From Hoplostethus atlanticus (lineage: Eukaryota > Chordata > Actinopteri > Trachichthyiformes > Trachichthyidae), in NCBI GenBank assembly GCA_034670405.1, contig JAXDDX010000058.1, positions 2,334,001-2,398,000 on the forward strand: DNA of 64,000 nucleotides, read 5' to 3'. Positions 1-13,100 of the stretch are shown here, one piece after another (position 1 is the stretch's first letter; every line of letters starts with the position of its first letter). The translations under genes were made by a program, and so were the position numbers. The notes below the pieces were generated by a model. It made no database searches and was not told the origin of the DNA. It was given only the letters and a program-made list of their open reading frames with translations.

Positions 1-1200
1 CTGCTAACTGCTGCCATCTACTGAAACCAGTCAGAGGGGTGGTCTCTCAAATCCACCCAGTTCAGCGATGATTAATTGAATTGAAATATCATATATTGTA
101 CATTGTTATATATAACATTTGTGTCATTTATTTCCACTGCCATTATTCAAGAGACCAACTCCAAATTTGACAAATACCGAGTTGACTAGATGCACACAAA
201 TTCAAACTGCTGTGATGTTGCTGTAGCAACGAGGCAATGATTGTACAATTGTAGGCTTAGTCCGTCCTGTATCCAATAAATACCTATTGTATCTAATACA
301 TCAACAATACAATACCTTCAAATTCAAATTTCATTCACTAAGGCCACTAGTCTATGATGCTGATGCCAAAGTTGTCCTTGCCTATCACATGGCTCCCTCA
401 AGTGGACAAATGGAGCCATTACTGAATGTAGTGATAAAACTCCTTTATTATTGCAAGTCACCATTTTTGCTAGAAACAACAGTAAACTTATAGATCTTTG
501 GAAATATTGCATTTTGAAGTTGAGGTTATCAATTAAAGTATGATTATTGGTTATTTCACATAAAACTCTGAGTCACAGAAGTAAGGGCTTTGGCATATCA
601 ACATTTTCCACGTGGACAACGCCTTAAAATCAAGCAAAAACAAAGAATATCACAGACAGACAGAATTTCAATAACAATACAAGTATAGGAAGAAATAGAA
701 ATTATCTTGTATAATACAGACATACTTCTATCTGAAATGTATATATATTTATTTCTCACATACTTGATTTGCCTCCTTATTACACCATATAACACTATAC
801 AACACTACCTTAGTGCTTTACAATGGACAGTAAAACTGTGCAGTCCTGCTGACATAACTGCCGACCTACAATCATTCATTCCATCCATTTCCATTCGTTC
901 CACCTTGGTACCTCAATAAAACAGAATTAAATCAAAATACATTGCATAATCACCCTTTCTTACAGTGCGGAGTGTCAGGTGATGTTAATGGTAACACTCA
1001 GTCAGTTTGAGTGGAACTGACTGAGCTAGATAATACTAAACGATTAAGGTACTTGAAATAATCAAAAAGAAAGCAACAATATGTAATTAAAGTACAAATG
1101 AAATGTACATTGAAATCAAATTTTAAAAAAAATATCTGTGCAATACGTAGTGGTCTTCGTTGATACTTTGCTGTACTTTGTTTCAAGAAAGCTGAAGAAA
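1..1200. other. AT-rich intergenic stretch, nothing recognised
   Basis: This stretch is AT-rich with only short chance reading frames. I see no splice-bounded exon, no transposon protein and no RNA gene. It lies downstream of the slc25a42 3' end. Confidence 0.5.
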
Positions 1201-1224
1201 AAGCTGTGCATGCATTATCTTTTT

Positions 1225-1230
1225 TTTATT
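1225..1230 (-). terminator. slc25a42: Candidate poly(A) signal of slc25a42
   Basis: An AATAAA on the minus strand lies about 470 nt downstream of the slc25a42 stop codon. I saw no nearer canonical signal, so the 3' UTR probably ends just beyond it, around 1,200-1,210. Confidence 0.5.
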
Positions 1231-1702
1231 AACGCAGCACAAAACCAAGTTCTTCACATGCATCTATCATGAAGCAACCACTTTACACTTATCCAAACAT
1301 TTCAACTGTTAATCTCTCTGGTTGCTGTAATGGTGCCATGATTTCAAATAAAGTTGTTAAGGCTGTGAACAATTTAAAGCCACTTATTCTCCGTCTTCAC
1401 ACACACATTGCCTTCCAGGGACAATGTGTGTGAATCCTGACTGTGCATTTACCCACGTTTTAGATACTGTGTGTGTCTATGTACCTAATAGATCTCCTAT
1501 GCAAAAGTCCACAGATACACTCCCTTGAATCCCTGCCTGAAGTGAAAAGGAGAGTGCAGCGGGACAGCAATGCAGTGACTGAGTGGACGGACAGGTTATT
1601 ATTGCCATACATTCAAAGGCTCTCTGTGACTGACTTGACCACCATCCACATGGCAGTCTCATCAGTGTTTTTTTTGCTGCCCCTCTGTTGCCCCCTGCTG
1701 AT

Positions 1703-3990
1703 TCAATGGGTGAAGTAGCCCATCTGGTGCAATTTGTGCAGAAGGCTGTGTGTGAGATCAAATGTGGTGAAGCTCATCCCCACAGCAATGGGCCCTTTAA
1801 CCCAGTTCATGCTCAGGCCTTTGTATAGTCCACGTATAACTCCCTCATGTTTTACGATCTCACACATGGTGCCCAGAATTGTGCCGTAGGATGAGCCGGT
1901 CACACCGGCTGTCTGCATGCGCCGACGAACCACATCCAGCGGGTACGAAGCCGATTGTCCAATCAGACCTGCGCATGCACCAAAGGCCAGGCGCTCATGG
2001 GGGTATGGTTGGGATCTCTTTGTCTTTTCTAAAGAGAAGGATGGCAGAGATGAACCTCTGAGTTGCAATTAAAAAAACGGTTCTGTCAGTCAATAATCAG
2101 ATAATTTAGAGTACATACACACATAACATTTATGGAATCGCCTGTAAAATTTCAAGCTACTTCACAGATCATCACTGAATGCAGACATGTAGCACAAAAC
2201 CTATGATCAATACCTGTGTGTCGTTTCTTGAGGGTCTCGTAGGTGAAGAAAGTGATCCCTGCATATGGAATGACTCCCAGGATAGTGGGGGTGAAGCCTC
2301 TGTAAAGGGTCTTCAGACCCTCCTCCTTGGAGATTCGCACAAAGACATGCATGATGTTGCTGTACCTGTAGAGAAAAGGGCCTCAGGTTAGACATTATTT
2401 ACAGTATATGAAGCTAAACTGTGTGCAGAATTTGTGGTGTTGGTGAATTTAGCTGACATGTACTACATTTCCCTCTTTTTCTGTAAATGACAAGGGTGAA
2501 CCCAAATAGAGAGTGGGATCCCTTGGCTCACGTGACAGTAGGTGTTGGGATGCTGGGTGCTGGGAATATAACAGTGAGTGGGTGCCTACAGTTCTCTGGC
2601 AGTGACTGCCATCCTGGCTCGAACCATGTCCAAAGGGTAGGTAAGCATAGCAGCGGTGGTGCCTGCCAGCGAGCCTGCCAGGAAGCGGGGGAACGGAGGC
2701 AAAGCTCTGAAACAAGCACATAGATTCAATTACATGTTAGCATGTGTCTTTGAGCCCTTGACACTGTAATAGACTCATAGTACAGTACATATTACTGTAA
2801 TGTGATTCAAATTTGAGGTAACATCATCAAATGTTTCTTTAAAAATAATTCTTATATTGATTATTGCATTGTGTGTTGATATTGAGAACACCTGTCCATG
2901 ATGTGTTACCATTCACAATAACAAACCAGATAAAACAATCAGCAGCGATTCAACAATACATGTCAATGCATCCAGTAGTTACATCATTGAGTCTTTTCAG
3001 GTGTGCGTCATCTACTGTTGATGCCGGGTTCTGTACAGATGTGGTATGTACATATCACAACTACTGCACAACCTGTAGTCTATGGAGCCTCTACTCACTT
3101 TCCCTGGAAGCCAGTAGTAGCTCCCCAGTAATTTCTTGTACTGTTCATGGGAGCAGAACTGGATGGCAGCGTAGGGGATGACCCGCACCATCGTAGCAGA
3201 GTTGCCCCTCCACAGACCGAGCAGCCCATCCTTCGTGTATGTACAGTAGATGAGCCGGAAGGCCTCCTAAGGATAGGTAGGGTTGGGGTAGATGCAGTGG
3301 TAGATGGAGTGGTAGACGCCCTATGTATCATTAACTGATAATCATATTATATTATATAAAAAAGAATCAGATATGTAAAGATTAGAGAGAGTGATTGAAT
3401 GAGTTATTAAGTGGGTGAGTGGTGAGTGAGTGAGTGAGTGAGTGAGTCAGTCAGTCAGTGAGCGAGTAGAAATCTATTACAATATTGCCATTGATATTGC
3501 CATTTTTGCTGGTATCGTCAATATCACTAAATCTACCAAGTCAATAGCACTAAATCTAATAATATTAATGAATGAATGAATGAATGAATAAAATGTATTA
3601 TTGATAGGATATTAAACTGAACTCACCTTAGCTGAGAAGCTGTTTGAGGACACTGTGACAGAACAAGGGACAACAAGTTAAACAACACGCTTTCCCATGT
3701 AGGCTAAACATCTACTAAGAGGATTAGCAAAACAGTTAACAGTTAACAATGGTCTCTGCAAACTCCAACTGTTGCATATTGGTATGGTTACACTTACCTC
3801 AAGTAGACTGGTTGCATACAACAAAGCCTACATTCTTCTTCCAGCATGCAATTTATGAAATGTTGTGCTTACCTTGGAAGATGATCTTGGTTCGATCCAG
3901 AGGAGCAATGACTGTTTTGGCCACGGCTCCTGCAAACGCACCACACAGCAGGGAGTCCAGCACAGTCCATCTCTGTTAGAACGCACACGC

Positions 3991-4052
<62 letters not shown>

Positions 4053-4347
4053 AACTTTCATTCATTCCAATACCCTGACCCTAATCCGAGCTCCTTTTGG
4101 AACCCATGGCCACTTTTCAAATAGCCACTTGTCAAAGTGAGGACCAACAAAATGTCCTAAATCTGGAGGAGTTTAGTCATTTTTCTCTCTTTATAGGATG
4201 TTTGACCTTCACAAGGATGTAACACACACATTTATCAGTGCTCCCATAAACATCCCTCAACAAAGTAACTACCATAGCACAGAAAAACCAGCATGTGTGG
4301 CTTAGGCTGGAGAGAGAAGAAAACACCAACTTGTGGATACTTAATGC

Positions 4348-4399
<52 letters not shown>

Positions 4400-5655
4400 A
4401 TGCATGTTTGTGTATGTTAAAGTGGATGGGCCAGTTGAACCCAATAAACAATCCGCTAGCTGATAAGAGTGTTTGGCATATATATCATAGATGGTCTTTC
4501 GCAACTATTGTAATGCTTACCACTACAGGTTTGAGTGATAAGCCAACCGGTGTTTTTTGTTTTTACAACTCAGTGACCTAGATTTGTGAAATGGTTTGTG
4601 ATTTTATTCATGTACACATACAGTATACTGTTATTTATACACATATTACAGATTCATATATAATCAATCAATTTAACTGTGTACATAAAGCTACGGACTG
4701 AGGACAACTGATGTTTTTGAGCAACACCTTGCTAGCTGTCTACTACAAGTACAAGTTTCTATTGTTGGCCAACTTCACAGGATCAATTGGGTTGGGTGCC
4801 TTGCTCAGGGGTAAATTAGCAGTATTTATGGGGGAGAATGACAGCAATTCTCCATCACCCAAACCTCACTGGTCCTGGGATCCATCCAGCAACCTTTTCA
4901 TCCCAAGCTCATTGCCCTCAGGATTCTGCTGCCCACCAACTGACTTTTAGATTTCTTTTTTACTCTGAAAATATCCAAAACTTCATAAGTGGCTGTTTAG
5001 ATCACTATTTGGTGCCACTGTTTAGATAAAATTAACTTTGCCTTAAGACATCAAACAAATCTAACTTCAGTCATACAAAAATATGTTCACTCTAAAACAA
5101 TATCTGTAATACTTGTCAACACTAATAATAATAATAACTTTAATTTAAGAGAAACTTTAGGCACTTAACAACAAGAAAGAAAGAAAGAAAGAAAGAAGAG
5201 AAAAACTAGGCTAAACGAAAACGGCTGGGCAAAGTAACAATGCAATATTGTTATTTTTTTATGTATTTTTACAAACAACCTATGAGACAAACATAGGGAG
5301 AGTGTGTTTGACAGGCATGCCTCCCTCAAGCCTGTAAATAAAATATGAGGATATGGTGTCCAACACATTTTCCCACAATCTACTGTTGTAGAGCTACTGA
5401 ACGGGTTTCAAACAATATCAAAAGATGATGATGATGACTTGGAACAACTTGAGGGGGAAAAATGCAATTCACACCACTACTGCTATATCTCTCAAAGTAA
5501 CTGCAATATAATAGTTTTGTACTCAAGCAACAAGCTTCTATCAAGGTGATAAGAGGAAAAGTACTCACATTTGCTTGGCTGGAGGGTGGCAGAGAAAGCA
5601 CCGTGGCCTGGGCTACTGGTAGTGTTGTCTTGTGGTCGTGCACACGGTGGGCCAT
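1703..5655 (-). CDS. slc25a42: Mitochondrial coenzyme A transporter SLC25A42 (7 coding exons, frame broken in exon 4)
   Basis: This is an inner-membrane carrier of the SLC25 family; SLC25A42 is known to import CoA in exchange for adenine nucleotides or adenosine 3',5'-diphosphate. Coding exons in gene order are 5655-5569, 3972-3873, 3652-3627, 3266-3099, 2706-2590, 2365-2214 and 2055-1703, all with GT/AG junctions. Three carrier repeats are visible, each with its signature: PLDRTK (exon 2), PLDMVRAR (exon 5) and PLDVVRRR (exon 7). The last exon also carries [20 protein letters not shown] and [18 protein letters not shown], which are typical of SLC25A42. Exon phases agree throughout except at exon 4, which is 168 nt where 167 is expected. 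One extra base near 3113 shifts frame between SYY and GFQGK. Corrected length would be about 333 residues, against 318 in human. The start was chosen for a short N-terminus ending in phase 0. Whether the gene is functional is open: the extra base may be an assembly error. Confidence 0.92.
3410..3466. repeat. (GTGA)n microsatellite
   Basis: GTGA tetranucleotides with a short GTCA run, in an slc25a42 intron. Confidence 0.9.
3981..4049. repeat. (CA)n microsatellite in slc25a42 intron 1
   Basis: CA units with three early CG substitutions. It begins only 8 bp from the acceptor of coding exon 2, so it replaces the usual polypyrimidine tract on the minus strand with (GT)n. Confidence 0.95.
4347..4397. 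repeat. (GT)n microsatellite
   Basis: About 25 GT units in slc25a42 intron 1, 300 bp from the (CA)n tract at 3981. Confidence 0.95.
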
Positions 5656-5796
5656 GTGTGCCCTTGACAGCTAGGCGTTCAGGCAGTCACTCAGTCATTC
5701 AGGAGACACAAATAGCACACCACTCCAGAAGACATAGAATAGAATAGAAAATAAGTGGAGACAATTAATAAGTAACTTAATTTAACAAACCCTCAC

Positions 5797-5880
5797 CTCA
5801 ACAGCACGCCATCTCGCACAGGACATGATAAACAAGCAGCCAGTTCGGTAAACACAGTACTGAAGCTCTGCGCTGCAATT
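5797..5880 (-). other. slc25a42: Probable 5' non-coding exon of slc25a42
   Basis: On the minus strand a good donor (GTGTTGAG|GTGAGG type, GAG|GTGAGG) lies at 5796/5797. The ATG exon has a plausible acceptor (GCCTAG) about 20 nt upstream of the start codon. Together they suggest that a non-coding leader exon begins somewhere near 5880 or beyond. The transcription start cannot be fixed from sequence alone. Confidence 0.35.
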
Positions 5881-7172
5881 ATAGAGTTATTTCCCCTCAA
5901 GGCACTAACTACTTTGTGGACATCAACAATTCGCCCACTTATCCATTAACTAAAACTGACCTGGATAACTTAATGTGCACACCCCAAAGAAATCAACTAC
6001 GCACCATAGTTTCAATAACAATAATCAAACAGGTCTGTGGCAATTTAACTGCTATTGAATCAAGGTTAGTTTCTTCATTAACACGCTGTATTTCTTTACC
6101 TACCTATGTTTAGAAAGAAAACAATATCCGTGTTTAAAAATCTTCTTGCCGTTCATTTGTTATTCCACAGTCAACACAGAATCTTGCTCACGTTTGGCTG
6201 GTTAGTAGCTCTTATCTTGCAACAGTGTTGTATCTCTTTGCACGTCTTTCACGCTGTTGTTGACGTTTTCTTTTAAGGTGATTGATAAAGACAGGTGTCA
6301 AAGCCGCAAGAGAGAAGGTTACCTATTTTTAGACGGTGTCTGCAAGGGAATTCTTCACGGAGTTGCTGGTTGGTTTTGCGCACAAGATTATTTTGGATTT
6401 TCAAGGGCTTATCAAAAGGAGGGCAATGTATGTTTGTGTTTTGGACTACAGTACCCATGGACGAATCTCGTCGCTATGACGAAGTCTCGCGAAGATAGCT
6501 ACAGCATTGGGTTGCCAGGTTTGTGCATATTGACCAAACGAACCGTAATGTATTTCCCTTATTTCCCATCCCTTATTTTATTTCCCATCTAGATTACTTA
6601 TTTGATGTTCGAGCACGATTTCCCACATACAGACGAAGCAACTACTAAAACCGGAGGTGGAACTACATTTTTGGAGTTGGATGAGTTCAACTTTTGATTC
6701 AGTGTTAATTTATGACAGTTCTGTCTGAGTTGGGTTCAGGAGCCCTGCCAGTAAATTTTAAGGTTCAAAGTGATTCTGATTACGGGGTGGGGTTAGGTGT
6801 GTGTATGTTTGTCTATAATTCAGGCTTCCTGGTTTTATGAATCATATAACTCCACAAAAGAGCCAAAAGAGATTCTGAATTCATAACTCTTGAGTCTTAT
6901 TTGTAGATCTGTAAACAAATTTTAACTAGTACAAAGGAATTTGTCAAACAAGGGAAAACGTTGCAATTGTCAGTCATCCATGCTAATTCCAAATTTTTCT
7001 GAAGATGCACACAAGTGAACACTGCTCGCGGTGGAAATCCCCGTACAGAGGAGTATGAAACAGCCACGGTTGGGGCCTTTAGACACCGTTGTTGAGGATA
7101 CTACGTGACGGAACCTGGCAACCCTGGAATCTCGCCATAGCGCTGAAAAACTTGTTGTTGTTGTCGGGGAAA
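5880..7172. promoter_or_regulatory. Head-to-head promoter interval between slc25a42 and mau2
   Basis: The slc25a42 leader (minus) and the mau2 start codon (plus) diverge from this interval of about 1.3 kb. The mau2-proximal part, from about 7,020, is richer in CG dinucleotides than the flanks, as expected for a housekeeping promoter. No TATA box stands out. Short ORFs here have no recognisable domain. Shared regulation of the two genes is inferred from their arrangement only. Confidence 0.5.
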
Positions 7173-10100
7173 ATGGCGTCAAACGTAGAGGCCCCGGAGC
7201 CTTGGTACCTCGCCCTTCTCGGTTTTGCGGAGCATTTCCGAACCTCCAGTCCCCCCAAAATCCGACTCTGTGTGCACTGTCTCCAAGCCGTTTTTCAGTT
7301 CAAGCCTCCGCAGAGAATCGAGGCCAGGACGCATCTTCAGCTCGGCTCGGTTCTCTACCACCACACCAAGAACAGCGAGCTAGCCCGGAGCCACTTGGAG
7401 AAAGCGGTGAGGGACAGTCGATCTGGGAAAGAGCGGGGATGGAGCAGAGGAGGGGATGGGCATAGGCCACAGTTGGCGAACTCAGTAACGGGAAAGTCTT
7501 AAGACAGTTATTCCATTACGAAAGTACATTTATACACAAGTTAAGATGTTAGATTTAGTTACCACCCCAGTTTGTCGGGGCTTTTATTAAATATCCGAGT
7601 CGCTCTTTTACTTCTCTATATAACGTTATGGCGCTTTATGGAGAAGTTGCTGATTGATCAAAATGTTTGCATGTCCTACAATATGACACCGCTAACACTT
7701 TTTTTTTTTTAAATCTCATTTGTTTTGCAGTGGTTTATATCTCAGCAGGTCCCTCAGTTTGAAGATGTCAAATTCGAGGCTGCCAGTATTCTGTCTGAAC
7801 TATTCTGCCAACAGGTAAAACCAGCTAACATGCTAGTTATAAGTAATGTTTGCCTTGCAAGCCTTGGCATTTCAGTTATTTTCGAAAATTAGTGGTAGTC
7901 TACAGAAATACTGCACTTACCTGTACTACCTGTAACAGCGAGATGGCCATGGTGTTAAAAAGAAATGGCTCCGCTGGTGAATTGTATTATGCTACATGTA
8001 AACAGTGTGGCTAAGTGTTGATTATTGACCCGGTTCATTCTTTTTCAGAATTTGGTGGATTCTGCAAAACCCCTACTGCGGAAGGCCATCCAGATTTCAC
8101 AGCAAACACCTTACTGGCACTGCAGGCTCCTTTTCCAATTGGCGGTATGTATTTGTGTAAATATGTCCCTGCATGCACAGACACTTAATTGCATTGCTTT
8201 ACTCACTCAATGCATTTTCAGTGCTGGCAGTGCTTGAAATGCAAACACGGTTTTGAAAAGAAGTGTACAATAATCATAAGATAGGTGCATTGACTATGTC
8301 TGCTCCAAGCTTCACTAAGTAGATGTATTTGTAAGATTTTTATTAGACTCTTGAGTGTAAACAGCGTAGAGGTCTTAATTCCAGGAATTGTCTTATTGTG
8401 TCCACCAGCAACTTCATACACTGGAGAAAGACTTGGTGTCAGCATGTGACTTGCTGGGGGTTGGGGCTGAATACGCCAGAGTGGTGGGTTCAGAATACAC
8501 CAGGTAATTTTATCTTCTACTGATTTTTTTTTTTAGTGATTAGTGTCACATCTTATATTGCTACCAATATATCTACAGTACATGGTGTTTATATAGTGGT
8601 TGATTGGCAGCACTTGATGTTTAGTCCACATGGATATGCTGACTTGATGTCTGTTGTTTTGCAACAGGGCATTGTTTCTCCTCAGTAAAGGAATGGTGAG
8701 TCTTCTGTTGACTTTTTTGTGAATGAGGAAATTAAACCTTTTTGAGCATGTGTTGTTAAGCCTTATTATTTTGTACTGTTTCCACTCTCCGTGCTCAAGG
8801 ATGAATATTGTTATTTGTAATGTACAACTGTGGTAATTAATGATAATTGATTTGGCAATATGAACAGTTGCTGTGCTTTCATTCTTCCAACACAGTAACA
8901 TCACATTCTAACAAGTAGTGATTGTGGTGATGTTTTCCTGTCTTCCAGTTGCTGCTGATGGAGAGGAAGCTGGGGGAGGTACATCCTCTGCTCACACTGT
9001 GTGGGACCATTGTGGAGAACTGGCAAGGAAACCCCATCCAGAAGGAGTCCCTGAGGGTCTTCTTCTTGGTGCTACAGGTTACACACTACCTGGATGCTGG
9101 ACAGGTATGAAATCCAGTCTGGTTAAGAAAAGTAGTACTTCAAGGAGTTTGAATGTCATGGCATTCATTAACTCACAGGGGCCTCGATCTGAAATGACCT
9201 TTTTGGCTCACCTGCCAAGAGATACTAACCTAGAAAAGAATTAACCACTAAAATATGTAACTGCCAAGAATCATTTTTACCAGCCAAAGTAATTCATGTA
9301 CATTTTCATAGGAATCTTTCACCCTACCAGTTTTTACTGATACTTTATATATAGAAAAAAGTACTGTGTGAAACTTTCAATAAAGAGACTTTAGACTTTT
9401 CATTTAAAACTTGCCCACTCACTGAAGATGATCTGTTTTGTTTGTGTCGTCAATTTTAGTTTAGTGGCTTCCCACCTGCTGTGTCACCACATGGGAATAA
9501 CATTAAGTTTCAGCTGAAGTTAGGGTAGTTAACTAGGCAGACAGCAGAGAAACATGAGGGAAAGTCCACTTAAGTTTAACTACTACCACTTTGTGTAGAG
9601 GCAGCGTATCAGATAGCCAATCAGGAACCTGTTTGATACAGAGGCCTTTTCAGCTGATTTGATTTGATTGGCTCAAGGTCAGAGAGAATATATGATGGTC
9701 AGCAAAGCTTGAGAACAGGCTGATAAAACTGTACAGTAGCCTGAGGTATATTATCATGTCTTTTCCCAGGTGAAGAGTGTGAAGCCATGTCTCAAGCAGT
9801 TGCAGCAGTGCATCCAGACCATCTCCACACTCCATGACGACGAGATCCTGCCCAGCAACCCAGCAGACCTCTTCCACTGGTTGCCCAAGGAGCACATGTG
9901 TGTCCTTGTATACTTGGTAATGACATTTCTTTTTTTCTAGGGAAAATTGACTTGGTATGCTTTTTTTCAGTTTGCACCTGGGAGCTGTCCAGAGGGCTTG
10001 TTTTTAACACACTCATTCCACTGCATTAGGAAGTACTTTGTTAATTTGTTCTCAGTGCTATATGTATATTTTATCATTTTACAGGTGACAGTCATGCACT

Positions 10101-13100
10101 CCATGCAAGCAGGCTATCTGGAGAAGGCCCAGAAGTATACTGACAAGGCCCTCATGCAGCTTGAGAAGCTAAAAAGTGAGTTATCTTGCTTTTTTCCTGA
10201 GCCTTTCCCAAAAATGATGTGAGTGAAGCTGTAATGTGGAGCCATGCTTTCAGGCTGGAGAGAGCTTCAATATTTATCTTTTTTTGCTCATATGTTTTTT
10301 CCCCCCATTATATCTCTGTTATTCCAGTGTTGGACTGCAGCCCCATCCTTTCTACCTTCCAAGTCATTCTACTGGAGCACATAATCATGTGTAGACTCGT
10401 CACTGGTCATAAGGCTACGGCGTTACAAGAGGTACATTGCTGCTGTATCCATGGTCTTTCTTTTGAGTTAAACTGTTATATTATTCGATATGTAGCCACG
10501 TGAAAAGGATACAGCCTCATCCGAGGTAGTGAAATCACTACCAAGAATGTAGAAGTCCAGGAACCTGGAAAGCTCACTTTTGCAACATCAATTCAAAAAG
10601 TTTTCAAAAGAGAATGTGTGCACTGATGACTTTCGGTTCTGTCCTTCCAGATCTCCCAGGTGTGTCAGCTGTGCCAACAGTCCCCCAGGTTATTCACCAA
10701 CCACGCTTCCCAGCTTCACACGCTATTAGTGAGTATTTTCAACCCCACCCCATCATTTATATGTACAACTGTGCATGCAGGCGTGTGCATTTGCACGGAT
10801 GTGATCAGGAATACCAAAAAGCAGAAAAATAGTTATCTGCCATTAGAAATGAATGGCACTTGTACATCCCAAAACTGAAATCCTGGGGGGGAAAAATTAA
10901 ATATCACATCCCTATTTTGGTGAGTAATTGACAGTGACTAACACATTGTCATATCTCTTTTCTCCTACTCCTTTCATTTTTTAGGGTCTGTATTGCATCT
11001 CAGTGAACTGCATGGATAATGCAGAGGCACAGTTTACCACAGCCTTACGGGTGAGTATGTAGGCTGCTTGTGTCAATTGCAGTGGAATTTCTCTCTTTTT
11101 ATATATATATATATGTTATATGTGTGCACATTGGTGTTTGTATTCCAGCTCACCACACACCAGGAACTATGGACTTTTATTGTAACCAACTTGGCCAGTG
11201 TCTACATCAGGGAAGGAAACAGACACCAAGAGGTTCGTTTATTAATAAGGGGTCACACCTTTCAAGTAAAAGAAAGAATAAAGAAAAGAATCATCTCAAA
11301 ATAATGGTGAAAGGACAAGATGGTAAAAGTAATGGCATTTTGGTTTGATGTCATGGTCTATCCCATAATTCAAAGCGTCCAAGCCATCCATGAGCATAAA
11401 AGGGTATTCCTGCTTCACAAAGAGGTGGTTAGTGGCTTTTTTGTAAACTTGTTTGCCCTCCTTCAATGTACATACCAGCCATTGTTCTTGTGGTTCGCCA
11501 CTTCCCACCTGCCATTCACATTTATTTTAGACTGTCCATTCAGCTTTTATGGAGTGATTGGACAAATGTGTCATTCACTCACATTATAGACTAACCCATA
11601 AAAACAAAATGGCATGAACAGCTGAAGGGAATGAACCCTGCTCTTTTTTTTTTCTTTTACAAATTACTTCAAAGTAAAATCTGAATTTGCCTAATATGTA
11701 AACAAATTTAAATGATTTCCTCTTCATTTTCCTTCCAGCTGTACAGTCTCCTCGAGAGAATAAACCCAGACCACAACTTTCCAGTCAGGTAAAAAAAAGC
11801 ATACAACACGTTTTCATTCTTTTTCAGTGTATAATTAGATATATCCAGCAATAGTTTGTCTGTGATGTTTGACTGCATGCAGGCAGAATATAAATACTTC
11901 TTTTTTTTTTTTTTTAAACCTCTGTTAACAAATATACAATCCAAGTTCAACCACTTTGTTTCTCATCCAGCTCCCACTGTCTCCGCGCTGCAGCCTTCTA
12001 CATCAGAGGACTCCTTTCCTTCTTCCAAGGACGTTACAATGAGGCCAAGTACGGACTACCAGTCTTTTATTGTCTCATGCAGACGGACACACGTATACAC
12101 ATGCAAGGAGACCCCCTGAACTGAAGTCAAGTTTGCTTCCCTCACATTAAACTGCATTCAAAACACTTTCAATTAATTTTGTGGGTATCAGCCAGACTGT
12201 GTGCTTAATATTTTAGGCTTTCTCTGTGTTCTTGTGTTGCAGACGTTTCCTGAGAGAAACCCTAAAGATGTCCAATGCTGAGGACCTGAACAGACTGACT
12301 GCCTGCTCCCTAGTTCTGCTAGGCCATATCTTCTATGTACTGGGCAACCACAGAGTAAGGCAAAATAAATACCTTAGCATGGGCAAAATATTTATAGAAC
12401 AGTTTTGTTTTGTCTTCTCATTTGTATTTCAACTGATTTCTTTTTTAAGTATTACTAAAATGATAAGCAGAACATAGATTTTCTGATTGTTCTTCCTGTC
12501 CTTTTTTCACCCTGATTCACTGGTCTGTGATGTTCTCTACCACTTTGTTCCCTGATAAGTTGTCATTTTCTCCATAGGAAAGTAACAACATGGTTGTACC
12601 AGCCATGCAGCTGGCCAGCAAGATCCCTGACATGTCTGTTCAGTTGTGGTCCTCAGCACTGTTGAAAGGTACATGATTCCCCACTCCCTTATTTTGTTAG
12701 TCATTTATGTTCTTAGATTTATCAGTTGTAAATACTTTGATGAACACACATGCTTGTCTGACCTCTACTGTGGAAAGTCTTGATTTTGCCATCACAATTT
12801 GGATTTCAGCACAAAATCTCATCCTACTGATGCGAACAAGGTAAACTAGCTGTAGACGAAGGCAGGTCTTGACCATGTGTTGTATTTTCAGACTTGAACG
12901 AGGCCCTGGGGAACACCATGGATGCCCATGAAGCAGCCCAGATGCACCAGAACTTCTCGCAGCAGCTGCTCCAAGACCACATTGCTGCCTGCAGCCTTCC
13001 TGAGCATAACCTCATCAGTGTATGTAGCAGCTTTGTTTGCTTCTACCACTTAAAACGCCATTTTCACTCCAGTGCCTGACTGGATTGCACATTTTCTCAG

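Noticed and set aside
6257..6592. 111-codon plus-strand frame between slc25a42 and mau2
   Set aside because: No domain, no good start context and no splice partners. It falls in the divergent promoter interval and is probably chance.
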